Shown here: piece by piece, positions 36,501-43,687 of the stretch | Position numbering within the stretch: the first letter of the stretch is position 1 | How the letters are laid out: each line of letters starts with the position of its first letter | Source: Archangium gephyra | GTDB taxonomy: Bacteria > Myxococcota > Myxococcia > Myxococcales > Myxococcaceae | Assembly: GCF_001027285.1 (NCBI RefSeq) | Contig: NZ_CP011509.1 | Coordinates: 6,906,501-6,970,500, forward strand | Reading direction: 5' to 3' | Length of the DNA: 64,000 nucleotides | Position numbers and translations under genes: made by a program | The notes under the pieces: generated by a model | What the model was told of the DNA's origin: nothing | The model's database searches: none | Seen by the model: only the letters and a program-made list of their open reading frames with translations

Positions 36501-36654
36501 GCACGATGACGTTGAAGATGGGCGCCGACAGGTCCGGGAAGACGTCGCGGCGCAGGCCCTGGAAGGCCACCACGCCAAACGCGGAGAGCGCCAGCGCCAA
36601 CACCACCGTCAGGCCGGGGCGCGAGAAGGACGCCTTGAGGATTCGCGCGATCAT
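33553..36654 (-). CDS. RND efflux pump, inner-membrane permease (heavy-metal CusA/CzcA type)
   Basis: A 1033-aa RND transporter, the full family length, with two repeated halves each of six membrane helices plus a large periplasmic loop. The segment MTLGGLAIAVGLLVDAAIIV (~400) with the aspartate and following TEN is the TM4 signature of the heavy-metal-efflux (HME) subfamily rather than the drug-efflux HAE group. N-terminus FSRPGLTVVLALALSAFGVV and RRDVFPDLSAPIFNVIVQNP are typical of CusA/CzcA. Driven by proton motive force, it exports metal ions (Cu/Ag or Zn/Co/Cd) with the adaptor and TolC-type channel encoded just upstream (12 bp from the adaptor gene). Exact metal undetermined. Confidence 0.93.
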   Translation of the reverse strand: MIARILKASFSRPGLTVVLALALSAFGVVAFQGLRRDVFPDLSAPIFNVIVQNPAMGAEELETAVAIPMEVALAGLPDVRRIRSTSQLGVTQVTVEFEPDADYYRSRQFVAERVAAATSELPPGTDAPLVSSLTGRLNEVFEFTLEASPGTVDLMALRDLAEFEVKNRLLAVPGVAGVERLGGYLRQFQVQLDAEQMVARGISLDEVSHALEGANLNASGGFVVQGPLEWTVRAVGRAETLEDLRGTVVALRGGTPVLLGDVADVREAPAIRRGMAHRLDGEVVSCRISKQFGADTMKVAEGVRRALADVRASLPPGVSLRIVYDQSELVSSSLGGVSRAILIGAFLVVLVLFGLLGDIRAAAIVTLTLPLSLALAGLLLKAAGVGINTMTLGGLAIAVGLLVDAAIIVTENIVHRLRAGSDKAARKAQALKAAREVGRPITFATLIVVSVFIPLFAMSGIEGRMYRPLAAAVVACLAASLLLALTLVPVASALFLRPHKEGQQEDVGLIRRVKAVYAPLLDACMRRAGLVRVVALAITVPALGLAFAVGSDFMPRLDEGALLLQTMLPPEASLEEVDRLNHRVEDVLRQFPEVEDVVRRTGRAERTEDPMPHTVSDVLVVLKKERGRGPEALEADMRQAVAKVPGVSVLFTTPLGMRIDEGLGGSPADVSVRIFGPDLERLAELGERARAVMARVKGVEDLRVEKLSGLPQLRIDVNRAAVARVGLTPGDVIRAVRVGLVGEEQSQVWQGQRRFELVLSLADHHRGDINAIRELLVDGHDGTRIPLSQLATIEETTGAGSVRREAGSRRIAVEASVVGRDLGSTAAEVRARLAAELKLPTGYFLDVGGRVESQERAQQSLLVAIAVALLAVFLLLYLALGSLAEALVILATLPDAFVGGILALLLAGETWNVSSLVGLIGLFGIAVQNGLVLVAQTKGLMAEGKPFPEAVREASIGRVRPKLMTAGTAILGLLPLLVLPLHGTEIERPLAVVMVGGLLTSTLFTLLALPTFYALVHGVQERVGQRLSARRAP

Positions 36655-36666
36655 GCCCGGCTCCGC

Positions 36667-37857
36667 TCAGTGCTCATGGTGCTCGCCTCCGCCCCGGGAC
36701 TTCTCCACCTCGGCCCGGAGGAGGAAGGCCCCGTCCACCACCACCTGCTCGCCGGCCTCGAGGCCCGAGAGCACCTCCACGTCTCCTCCCAGCGTGCGGC
36801 CTCGCCCCACCTGCCGCCGTTCGAAGGCGCCCTCCCCCTTGGGAATGAAGGCGAACCAGCCATTCTCCAGCCGCTGCAGGGCCGCCGCCGGTACGGTGGT
36901 GACGGTGGCTCCCCGCTCGCCCAATGGAAGGAAGGCCGAGGCGGACATGCCCGGCCTCAGCACACCGTCCGGGTTGTCCAGCTCCAGCCGCACGGGGATG
37001 GTGCGCGAGGCCGCATCCACCCGCTGGCCCACGAAGCCCACCTTCGCGGTGAAGTCCTTGCCGGGAATCGCGGCGAAGGTGATGCGCGCCAGCGCCCCGG
37101 GTTGGATGCGCACCGCGTCCCGCTCGAAGGCATGGACGGTGAGCCACAGGCGCGACAGGTCTCCCACGTGGAAGAGGCTCTGGGAGGGCTCGGCCATCTG
37201 CCCCATCACCGCGTGGCGCTCGATGACCGTGCCATCCACCGGCGAGCGCAGGGTGAAGCCCGCGGTCCCTCGCGCACCGGCCGCCTCCTGCGCGTCCACT
37301 CCGAGCGCCTGGAGCTCCGAGCGCGCCGCCGCCACATCGGCCTCGGCCGTGGCCGCTTCGGCCTCGGCGGCCTGCACGTCCTTCTGGGCCACGATGCGCT
37401 CGGCCCCCAGGGTGCGCTTGCGCTCCGCCGCCTGTCGAGCGGCGTCGGCACGGGCCTGCGCCGACTGGAGGGCCGCGCGGGCCTTGCCCAGCTCGGGGCT
37501 CTGCAGCTCCACCAGCGGCTGGCCCTTCTTCACCTGCTGGCCCGCCGTGGCCCGGAGGGCGAGCACCCGCGCTGGAATGGGCGAGGCCACTTCGGCGTAG
37601 GCGTCCTCGTTCACGCCCAGCTCGCCCAGGGCCGTCACCCCTTCGCCACCGGGGCGCTGTTGCACCGGAGCCGTGGTGACGCGCAGGTCTCGCAGCATCT
37701 CCGGATCGATGTGGACGACGGTCTCGCCCTCGTCCTCCCCGTGGGCATGCGCTCCGGATTCCCGTTCGTGGGCCTGCTCCTCTTCATGCGGAGGCGCCTC
37801 CCGCTTGCAGGCGCAGAGTCCGAGGAGGAAGGCCAGAAGGACGTAGTGGGGCTTCAT
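36667..37857 (-). CDS. RND efflux periplasmic adaptor (membrane fusion protein), His-rich lipoprotein
   Basis: A 396-aa adaptor anchored as a lipoprotein (LLAFLLGLCAC). A His/Glu-rich segment follows the cysteine (PPHEEEQAHERESGAHAHG), and the C-terminus ends GGGEHHEH; both may bind metal. The lipoyl/hairpin region (VKKGQPLVELQSPELGKARA and TLRSPVDGTVIERHAVMG) and beta-barrel domain are typical of CusB/CzcB adaptors. Its start overlaps the TolC-family gene by 4 nt (ATGA), indicating coupled translation, and the pump gene follows by 12 bp. Confidence 0.92.
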   Translation of the reverse strand: MKPHYVLLAFLLGLCACKREAPPHEEEQAHERESGAHAHGEDEGETVVHIDPEMLRDLRVTTAPVQQRPGGEGVTALGELGVNEDAYAEVASPIPARVLALRATAGQQVKKGQPLVELQSPELGKARAALQSAQARADAARQAAERKRTLGAERIVAQKDVQAAEAEAATAEADVAAARSELQALGVDAQEAAGARGTAGFTLRSPVDGTVIERHAVMGQMAEPSQSLFHVGDLSRLWLTVHAFERDAVRIQPGALARITFAAIPGKDFTAKVGFVGQRVDAASRTIPVRLELDNPDGVLRPGMSASAFLPLGERGATVTTVPAAALQRLENGWFAFIPKGEGAFERRQVGRGRTLGGDVEVLSGLEAGEQVVVDGAFLLRAEVEKSRGGGEHHEH

Positions 37858-39083
37858 CGAAGGACTCCGGTCTGCACGGTGAGTTGGACCCGGGAGAGGG
37901 CTGCCTGCAGGAGACGCGCGAGGTAATCCGCGCGGGCGTCGAGGACATCCCGGCGCACGAGGAGGAACGCGGCGAGGCCCATCTCCCCGGCATCGTAGGA
38001 CTTGCGTGCCAGCTGCTCGTTGTCCGCGAGCAACGGGAGGGCCTCGCGCTCCAGCAGCTCCACCGCCTCGAGCTCCTTGCTGTACTGCACGAAGGCGGCC
38101 TGCACCTGGACGGCCTGGGCCCGGCGGGCGGCCTCCAGTGCCACCCGCAGACGCCGCACGCGGGCCTCGCCCGTCACCCGGGCGGACTGCCCCCGGGCGA
38201 AGAGGGGCAGTGACACGCCCAGGGCTCCGACGAGGGCACGCTCATCTCCCTCGTTCTCGTAGCGAATCCCCACGTTGAGGTCGGGCCACGTGGAGCCCTC
38301 GCCCAGGCGCTGCTCGGCGCGGGCCTCCTCCAGCTCCGCCACCAGGGCGGTGACGTCCGGGCGCTCGGGCGGCGGGGACGGAGGCTCCACCGGCTGGGCG
38401 GCCAGGGCACTCAAGTCACCCCGCGGTGAGAGCTGCGCGTCCGCCGGCAGGCCGAGCCATTCGCGAAGCTCGCCGAGTTGGGCCGCCTCCGCCCCCTCGG
38501 CGCCCGCCACGTCGGCACGGGCTCGCGCCAGGGCCACGCGCGCCACGTTGACGTCCACCACGGGCACGTCCCCGGCCTCGAATCTCCGCTGGGTGGACCG
38601 GGCGAAGTCCCGGGCGGTCTCTTCCGCCGCTCGCGCCAGGCGCAGCCGCTCCCGGGCATGCAGTGCCCGCAGAAAGGTAGACGCCACCGCCCCGAGCACC
38701 CGGCGCTCCGTATCCCGCTGGAGGGCCGTCTCACGGGCGAGGCCAGCCCGGGCCGCATCGAGGCGGGAGCCCCGCTTGCCGCCCAGCTCGACGGGTTGGG
38801 AGAGCCCCACGACGACATTGGGGGACTGCTCTCCGGTGGCCAGGGTGCGCGGGCCCGCTTCGAGCGCCAGCGTGGGGTTGTTGTGCAGCAAGGGGGAAGC
38901 GCCAGCCACGGGCCCATGTGCTTCGGCCACGCGGCCCGCGGCCTCGAGCAAGGCCGGGGAACGCTGGCGGGCCAGGGACAGGGCCTCTTCCAGGGTGAGT
39001 TCGGAGGGCTGGGCCGCACCGGAGCGCGGCCAGAGCAGTACGGTGACGAGCCCGAAGGCCGCCACCGCCAGATGGTGGAACAC
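37854..39083 (-). CDS. TolC-family outer-membrane efflux channel
   Basis: A 409-aa outer-membrane factor with signal peptide (HLAVAAFGLVTVLLWPRSGAAQ) and two OEP repeats dominated by long Ala/Arg/Glu-rich amphipathic helices (LTLEEALSLARQRSPALLEA; QVQAAFVQYSKELEAVELLE; AGEMGLAAFLLVRRDVLDAR). It starts at GTG 39083 with GAGGT upstream. First structural gene of the three-component efflux complex; separated by 106 bp from the Cys-rich protein gene upstream in the same direction. Confidence 0.9.
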   Translation of the reverse strand: MFHHLAVAAFGLVTVLLWPRSGAAQPSELTLEEALSLARQRSPALLEAAGRVAEAHGPVAGASPLLHNNPTLALEAGPRTLATGEQSPNVVVGLSQPVELGGKRGSRLDAARAGLARETALQRDTERRVLGAVASTFLRALHARERLRLARAAEETARDFARSTQRRFEAGDVPVVDVNVARVALARARADVAGAEGAEAAQLGELREWLGLPADAQLSPRGDLSALAAQPVEPPSPPPERPDVTALVAELEEARAEQRLGEGSTWPDLNVGIRYENEGDERALVGALGVSLPLFARGQSARVTGEARVRRLRVALEAARRAQAVQVQAAFVQYSKELEAVELLEREALPLLADNEQLARKSYDAGEMGLAAFLLVRRDVLDARADYLARLLQAALSRVQLTVQTGVLR

Positions 39084-39189
39084 GAGAGACCTCGCGGAGG
39101 TGGACGGGCGTCAGGAGCGAGGTGCCACCCGGGACGGCCCGGGGCACACCCCTCCGATGACGCTCGAGGCGGGTAGGACGAACGGGGCC

Positions 39190-39543
39190 TTACGCGAGGA
39201 CCACTATTGGGACGTGCAGGATGTCCCCCACGTCGGCCGAGGGGGGCTCGTCCTCTTCGTGCCTGGCGACCGGAGGAGGCCTCGGAGCCAGGAGAACCGT
39301 CGGGAGGGCGGGAGCCACGACCACCAGGCGCACGTGGGCGCAGCAGATGCAGTCGGTGCAGTCCGGGGCACACTGCCCATGCTCGTCATCATCCGGGCAG
39401 CTCTGCATGCACACGTCACCCGAGCTGGCAGTCGACAACAGGCCACTGCCGGCCGGGGTCAAGAGCAAGAGGCTGAGCAGGAAGAAGACGCGGAGCACCG
39501 TGGACAGTCCTAACACGCCGGAACGCGGTTTGTCCGGGGTCAT
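39190..39543 (-). CDS. small Cys-rich single-pass membrane protein upstream of the metal efflux operon
   Basis: A 117-aa protein (start ATG 39543; an in-frame GTG at 39576 is possible but lies inside the inverted repeat). One hydrophobic segment (VLRVFFLLSLLLLTP) acts as signal or anchor. The exported part has seven cysteines clustered within 24 residues (C45, C49, C58, C62, C65, C67, C68) interleaved with acidic and His residues (e.g. CTDCICC), which looks like a metal-binding module, then a Pro/Val-rich tail. It is the first gene of the RND efflux unit, suggesting a periplasmic metal-chaperone or sensor role (inference). No named family recognised. Confidence 0.65.
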   Translation of the reverse strand: MTPDKPRSGVLGLSTVLRVFFLLSLLLLTPAGSGLLSTASSGDVCMQSCPDDDEHGQCAPDCTDCICCAHVRLVVVAPALPTVLLAPRPPPVARHEEDEPPSADVGDILHVPIVVLA

Positions 39544-39549
39544 TGTCCG

Positions 39550-39580
39550 GAGAGTGTTGAGAAGGCCCGTCAACACTCTC
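39550..39580. promoter_or_regulatory. perfect 11-bp inverted repeat upstream of the metal efflux operon
   Basis: GAGAGTGTTGA (39550-39560), 9-nt spacer, TCAACACTCTC (39570-39580). It ends 7 nt before the ATG of the Cys-rich protein and begins 17 nt past the stop of the DUF1801 gene. With no T-tract it is a candidate operator for a metal-responsive repressor rather than a standard terminator. Confidence 0.55.
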
Positions 39581-39597
39581 GGAGTTCAAGAAGCAGC

Positions 39598-40173
39598 CTA
39601 CGCGCGCTTCTTCGCCACGGTCTTCTTCGCCGCCACCTTCTTCACCACGGTCTTCTTCGCCGCCGCCTTGGTCTTGGCAACCGGCTTGCCCTTCGCGGCG
39701 GCCGGCGCCTTCTTCTTGTCTGGCGGCCGGATCACGGACTCGTAGTGCTGGATATAGGCCTTGGCGGGCGCACGGCGGATGGCCTCGCCAATCACATCGA
39801 GCGCGACGTCCTCGAGCTTCTTGAAGCGCACGCACGACTTGCCCATGTCGAGCTTCTTGCCCGTCTTCGCCCACGCCTCGCGGAACCACTTCTCCTGCTG
39901 CGGCTGGCCGTAGATGCCCATCAGGTAGATGGCCATGTGGTTCTTCTGCGAGGCCAGCGAAGCGAACGGCAGCGGCTGCTTCGGATCGCAGTGGTAGCCC
40001 GAGGGGAACACCTTGTGCGGGACGTAGTAGCCGATCATCCCGTACTGGATGCCCTCCTCGTAGTCCTTGTCGAGGTTCTTCAGGATGACGTTGCGCACGG
40101 CGGAGACCGCCGCGCGGCGGTCCTCGGGAAGCGAGGCGAGGTATTGGTCGACGCTGGTGGCTTTGCTCTGCAT
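39598..40173 (-). CDS. DUF1801 domain protein with Lys/Ala-rich histone-like tail
   Basis: A 191-aa protein; ATG 40173 is chosen since the upstream extension would overlap the 3' end of the previous gene. Residues ~1-135 form the DUF1801 (YdhG/iron-chaperone-like) domain: SVDQYLASLPEDRRAAVSAV at the start, EGIQYGMIGYYVP, and KLDMGKSCVRFKKLEDV. The last ~45 residues are a basic, low-complexity tail with AAKKT-type repeats (KTKAAAKKTVVKKVAAKKT), resembling bacterial histone H1-like tails and likely to bind DNA or RNA. Function unknown; some DUF1801 members bind iron. Follows the FAD/ADC fusion gene. Confidence 0.85.
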   Translation of the reverse strand: MQSKATSVDQYLASLPEDRRAAVSAVRNVILKNLDKDYEEGIQYGMIGYYVPHKVFPSGYHCDPKQPLPFASLASQKNHMAIYLMGIYGQPQQEKWFREAWAKTGKKLDMGKSCVRFKKLEDVALDVIGEAIRRAPAKAYIQHYESVIRPPDKKKAPAAAKGKPVAKTKAAAKKTVVKKVAAKKTVAKKRA

Positions 40174-40192
40174 GGCCACGAGTGTAGCCGGT

Positions 40193-43100
40193 TCATCCGA
40201 GCGCGGCGAAGGGCCCTCGGCCATCGGCGCGGAAGAGCTCGCGCCCCGATTCCATGACGAAATCGAAGTCGACCCAGGTGGCCGCGAGCGCCTTCTGTCC
40301 TCCAGGCTCGAGGCCGAGATCGGCCGTGAAGGGATGACTGGCGTGATCGCCCCAGCTCACCTGGAACGAGCCCGGAATGGGACCGTACCCCCGCACGGTC
40401 CGCACGGCCGCCTTCGCCTCGATGATGGCCTGGTAGCAGGCGCGGTCGGTGTGGTGGACGTCACGGAACTGCTTCAGGAACGCGATCGTCACCCCGTCCG
40501 CGGTGAAGCTCCGCGCGAGCGACGAAGCCCTCTCACCCGATGGATCGAACGGACGGGCGATGTCTCCGATCATATCGCCCACGGAACGCAGCGGGCCCGG
40601 TGAGGCATTGCTCCGCGTCACCTCCAGGATGCGGGCCCGGGTGCCGCGAGTCTCGGGGGTGTTCCGCTCGAGGACCTCCCCCTCCAGCGAGAGGTAATCG
40701 ATCGCATGCTCCGACGAGCGGCGGACCTCCACGTCGACCACGCTCTTGGGAAAGCCATAGATCTCACGCCCGGCGGCCGCGGCGGCACCGGTCGAGACGA
40801 AGACATGGGGCAGGAACCAGACCAGCCGCTCGGGGATGAGCCTCCCCTTCCCCGGACGCATGGCCCAGGCCGGCACCCAGAAGGCCACATCGGTCTCGGG
40901 CATGTAGCCCAGGCGGCGGTGCTCGGGGTCACCGGAGAACGCACGCCCGGCGAAGGCGGCGGCGAGCACGACGAAGGGAGCCGCGGGCACGTAGCGGACA
41001 TGCCCTCGCGCGGGGATGTTCAAGTACCGATCGAGCAGTGCGCCCAGGGCGTCCCGCCGGGCCCGCAGCACGAGCGCGGTCATCGAGACCTCCTCCAGCA
41101 CATAGGGCGAGCGCAGTGCCATCTCACCCGGGCGATCCACATAGCGAGGCAGCGAGACCCGCGGCTCGGCGCGCTTCCGGGGAACCTCGCCGACGATGGA
41201 GACCGGCACACCGAGTGCCCTCGCCGCCATCAGTCCGGACATCGTCGCCGCCTCGATGCAGCCCAGGTCATAGCCGGTGCGGGTCCAATCGCCCGCGAGG
41301 ATGAGCCCCTCGAACCCCGAGTCATCGGGGGCGATGCGGTGCTTCTGCGAGCCTGGCAGCGACAGCACGTAGCGATCCGAGGGCTCCGCGTTGACGCGCA
41401 GGTACTGGGCGCGCAGGCGCTCGGGCCCGGTTCTCCCTTGCGGATCGAAGAGCGACTCCCACCGGAGACCTCCGCGCGAGTCCGCGCCGCCCGGCCAGAT
41501 GTGCGCCAGGTGCTCCTCGAGGAAGCCCCGCGCGACCTCCTCCAGCGCCGCGCGGTCACTGGCTCGCGGATCATTCACGGCGACAGGATCGTCGCCCTGT
41601 CCGAGCTGGCCGCAGGCATAGAGAATCCCTCGCACGCCGTCGCGAGCCTTCCAGCCCTCGATGGGAACGAGGTGCGACATGTCCGCCCAGGTCTCGAGCG
41701 GCACCTGATAGGCGGTGGTGACGGGCGCGCCCGCGTTCGAGGCGAGCTGCCCGATGGGCGTGGTCACCCAGAGCTGCATCGACACCGTCCGGACCGTCTT
41801 GACGTGCTCGACCATGCGCTGCCACCGCGGGCTCGCCGCGATGAGCTCCGAGGCGACGAACGGAAGCGCTCCGAGCGAGATCCCCAGCACGACATGATGG
41901 AAGTCGTCGCCCAGGCGCAGCGTGCGTTGCTCAACGGGGGTCCAGTCGCTCCAGAAGGAGGCGAACGTCGCGCCGTGGCGGGCGAGCGCCTCGCCCTCGA
42001 CGAGCTGCTCGTAGAGGGGCTGCTCGGGCCAGCACGGGAGTCCCTCGACCGCGATGAGCGGGAGATACTCGCCGGAGCGAGGGGTGGCCTGACGGCCGAT
42101 GACGACGCGCTCGACACGCCGCTGGTCGTCGGAGAGCTCGAGCCGCTCCACGCGGTGGAAGAACTCGAAGCGGACGCCGCGCCGCCGCAGCACCTCGTAC
42201 AAGGGCGCGATGACGGTCTCGCCCATGCCGGCGCGCATCTTGTAGAAGATGGCGCCGCGGTAGCACGTGAACATGCGGATCATCCCGAGCAGCGCGAGCC
42301 CCGCGCCCGCCCCGCCGCCGTCACAGAAGGCGAGGTGGTAGAAGGCACGGACCAGCCCGCTCGACACCGTCATCTCGGAGGCGCCGTACTTGCGCAGCCA
42401 GTCGCTGAACTCGAGCTCGTCCAGTGGCTCGAAGTCACCGGACGGCCCGTAGACGCCTTCGCGCAGGAGGCCGATCACGCAGATGGCGCTGAACTCGAGG
42501 ACGACCCACAAGCGCCGCAGCTCGGTATCGGCCTCGAGATCGCGCCGCGCCAGGGAGCGGAGCCGGTCGAGCACGGACCTGACACCATCGGCGAGGGACC
42601 GCGCCGCCCGGCCCGCGAGCAGGGGCGCCTGAAGGGAGAGAACGTGCTTGAGCAGGCCCCGGAGCTGTCCCGCCACGTCATCGGCTTCGGGCAGACGGCC
42701 GCGCCACTGCTTCCACCAGTCCATCGCATAACGGAGGACCTGGAGGGTGGCGCCACGGAGGGACTCCGCGGGGGTGGGCAGCGGGCGCCCATCACCGGGC
42801 CACTCGTCGGTCTGGGGGAAGTCGACGCTCCAGTGCTCCCAGCCGCGCGGGGTCTGCTCTCCGACGACGATGGCGCTGTGCTTGACGAAGGCATCGCGCA
42901 ACGTGCGCATCGCGGCACCGGGCGGACGGCCGAGCTCCTCGTAGCAGCGGCGCAGCAGCGTGAAGGCGTTCTCGTAATACCCGAGCCAGACGTGCAGGCC
43001 GTGCTCCTCGATGCGTCCGTGTTCTTCCCGGTTGCGGACGCTCGCGCCCTTCCCGCCGAGCAGCCATCCGTCTTGATAGACGGTGACGTCATAGCGCTCG

Positions 43101-43207
43101 CGGAGCGCTGCCGTATCGGTGAGGGCGAAGGCGGCCGAGAGGGAGGCCATGCCTCCGCCGAGGATGGCGATCTTCTCGCGAGGGGGGTAGGAGGTCGGTA
43201 AATGCAT
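40193..43207 (-). CDS. FAD-dependent oxidoreductase fused to acetoacetate decarboxylase-like domain
   Basis: A 1004-aa two-domain protein. The N-terminal ~690 residues are a flavin amine-oxidase/phytoene-desaturase-like enzyme: dinucleotide loop ILGGGMASLSAAFAL (residues 15-29), and the C-terminal FAD motif LILAGDWTRTGYDLGCIEAA near residue ~640. The C-terminal ~260 residues resemble acetoacetate decarboxylase; the Schiff-base lysine is K820 in EIYGFPKS, the family motif. Hence it could both oxidise and decarboxylate a substrate, or use the second domain as an accessory lid; the substrate is unknown. Start 43207 chosen before the dinucleotide motif; no good ribosome site, and the frame is open upstream. 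Tail-to-head with the DUF1801 gene. Confidence 0.82.
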   Translation of the reverse strand: MHLPTSYPPREKIAILGGGMASLSAAFALTDTAALRERYDVTVYQDGWLLGGKGASVRNREEHGRIEEHGLHVWLGYYENAFTLLRRCYEELGRPPGAAMRTLRDAFVKHSAIVVGEQTPRGWEHWSVDFPQTDEWPGDGRPLPTPAESLRGATLQVLRYAMDWWKQWRGRLPEADDVAGQLRGLLKHVLSLQAPLLAGRAARSLADGVRSVLDRLRSLARRDLEADTELRRLWVVLEFSAICVIGLLREGVYGPSGDFEPLDELEFSDWLRKYGASEMTVSSGLVRAFYHLAFCDGGGAGAGLALLGMIRMFTCYRGAIFYKMRAGMGETVIAPLYEVLRRRGVRFEFFHRVERLELSDDQRRVERVVIGRQATPRSGEYLPLIAVEGLPCWPEQPLYEQLVEGEALARHGATFASFWSDWTPVEQRTLRLGDDFHHVVLGISLGALPFVASELIAASPRWQRMVEHVKTVRTVSMQLWVTTPIGQLASNAGAPVTTAYQVPLETWADMSHLVPIEGWKARDGVRGILYACGQLGQGDDPVAVNDPRASDRAALEEVARGFLEEHLAHIWPGGADSRGGLRWESLFDPQGRTGPERLRAQYLRVNAEPSDRYVLSLPGSQKHRIAPDDSGFEGLILAGDWTRTGYDLGCIEAATMSGLMAARALGVPVSIVGEVPRKRAEPRVSLPRYVDRPGEMALRSPYVLEEVSMTALVLRARRDALGALLDRYLNIPARGHVRYVPAAPFVVLAAAFAGRAFSGDPEHRRLGYMPETDVAFWVPAWAMRPGKGRLIPERLVWFLPHVFVSTGAAAAAGREIYGFPKSVVDVEVRRSSEHAIDYLSLEGEVLERNTPETRGTRARILEVTRSNASPGPLRSVGDMIGDIARPFDPSGERASSLARSFTADGVTIAFLKQFRDVHHTDRACYQAIIEAKAAVRTVRGYGPIPGSFQVSWGDHASHPFTADLGLEPGGQKALAATWVDFDFVMESGRELFRADGRGPFAALG

Positions 43208-43687
43208 AGCGCGGGAGAGAGGCGGGGCCTGCGATGTGAGGGGAGCGGATTGTCCCACACACAGCCTTGCTCGGAGCACGGGCGGCGCTTCCTCGGGTGA
43301 CGTGGGCGAACGGCCCGCGCCCGCCAAGGCCATACACTTGCGGTGCGGCGCGGAGCCGTTCATATTCCGTAATGCTTTCGGCCCAAACGCTTGCGGCGCC
43401 AACCGAGAGCCCTTGGGGCAATTCATCCATGCACCCAGGGGCCTGGGGCAAAAAGGGCCGCCTCCCGCCACGGGTTGGATCTGGCGAAGATCAACCGGTT
43501 GCACGGCGCGGATGTAAAGCGCGGATACGTTCGGGGCCGTGCCGGCTATGACATCCATGCTCCACCGGGGACATGAGGGCTGTGCGGTCTCACAGGGATT
43601 TCATCGGGTTCATGAGTTGGCCCGATCCCTGCTCTAGGGGATCCACGTCCGGCGGCATCTCGTCGCCGACCCGAAGGAGTGCCCCCC
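43208..43687. other. 480-bp intergenic region between divergent genes
   Basis: The region separates the FAD/ADC fusion gene (minus) from the M4 protease gene (plus). Short ORFs in it look like shadows without ribosome sites. There is a weak plus-strand promoter candidate TTGCAC (43499-43504) with CGGATA 17 nt later, and a 14-nt palindrome (CCCAGGGGCCTGGG at 43434-43447). I see no RNA gene or repeat. Confidence 0.5.

Noticed and set aside
43434-43447. CCCAGGGGCCTGGG palindrome in the 43.2-43.7 kb gap
   Set aside because: Short, no T-tract, not close to either gene start; probably chance.
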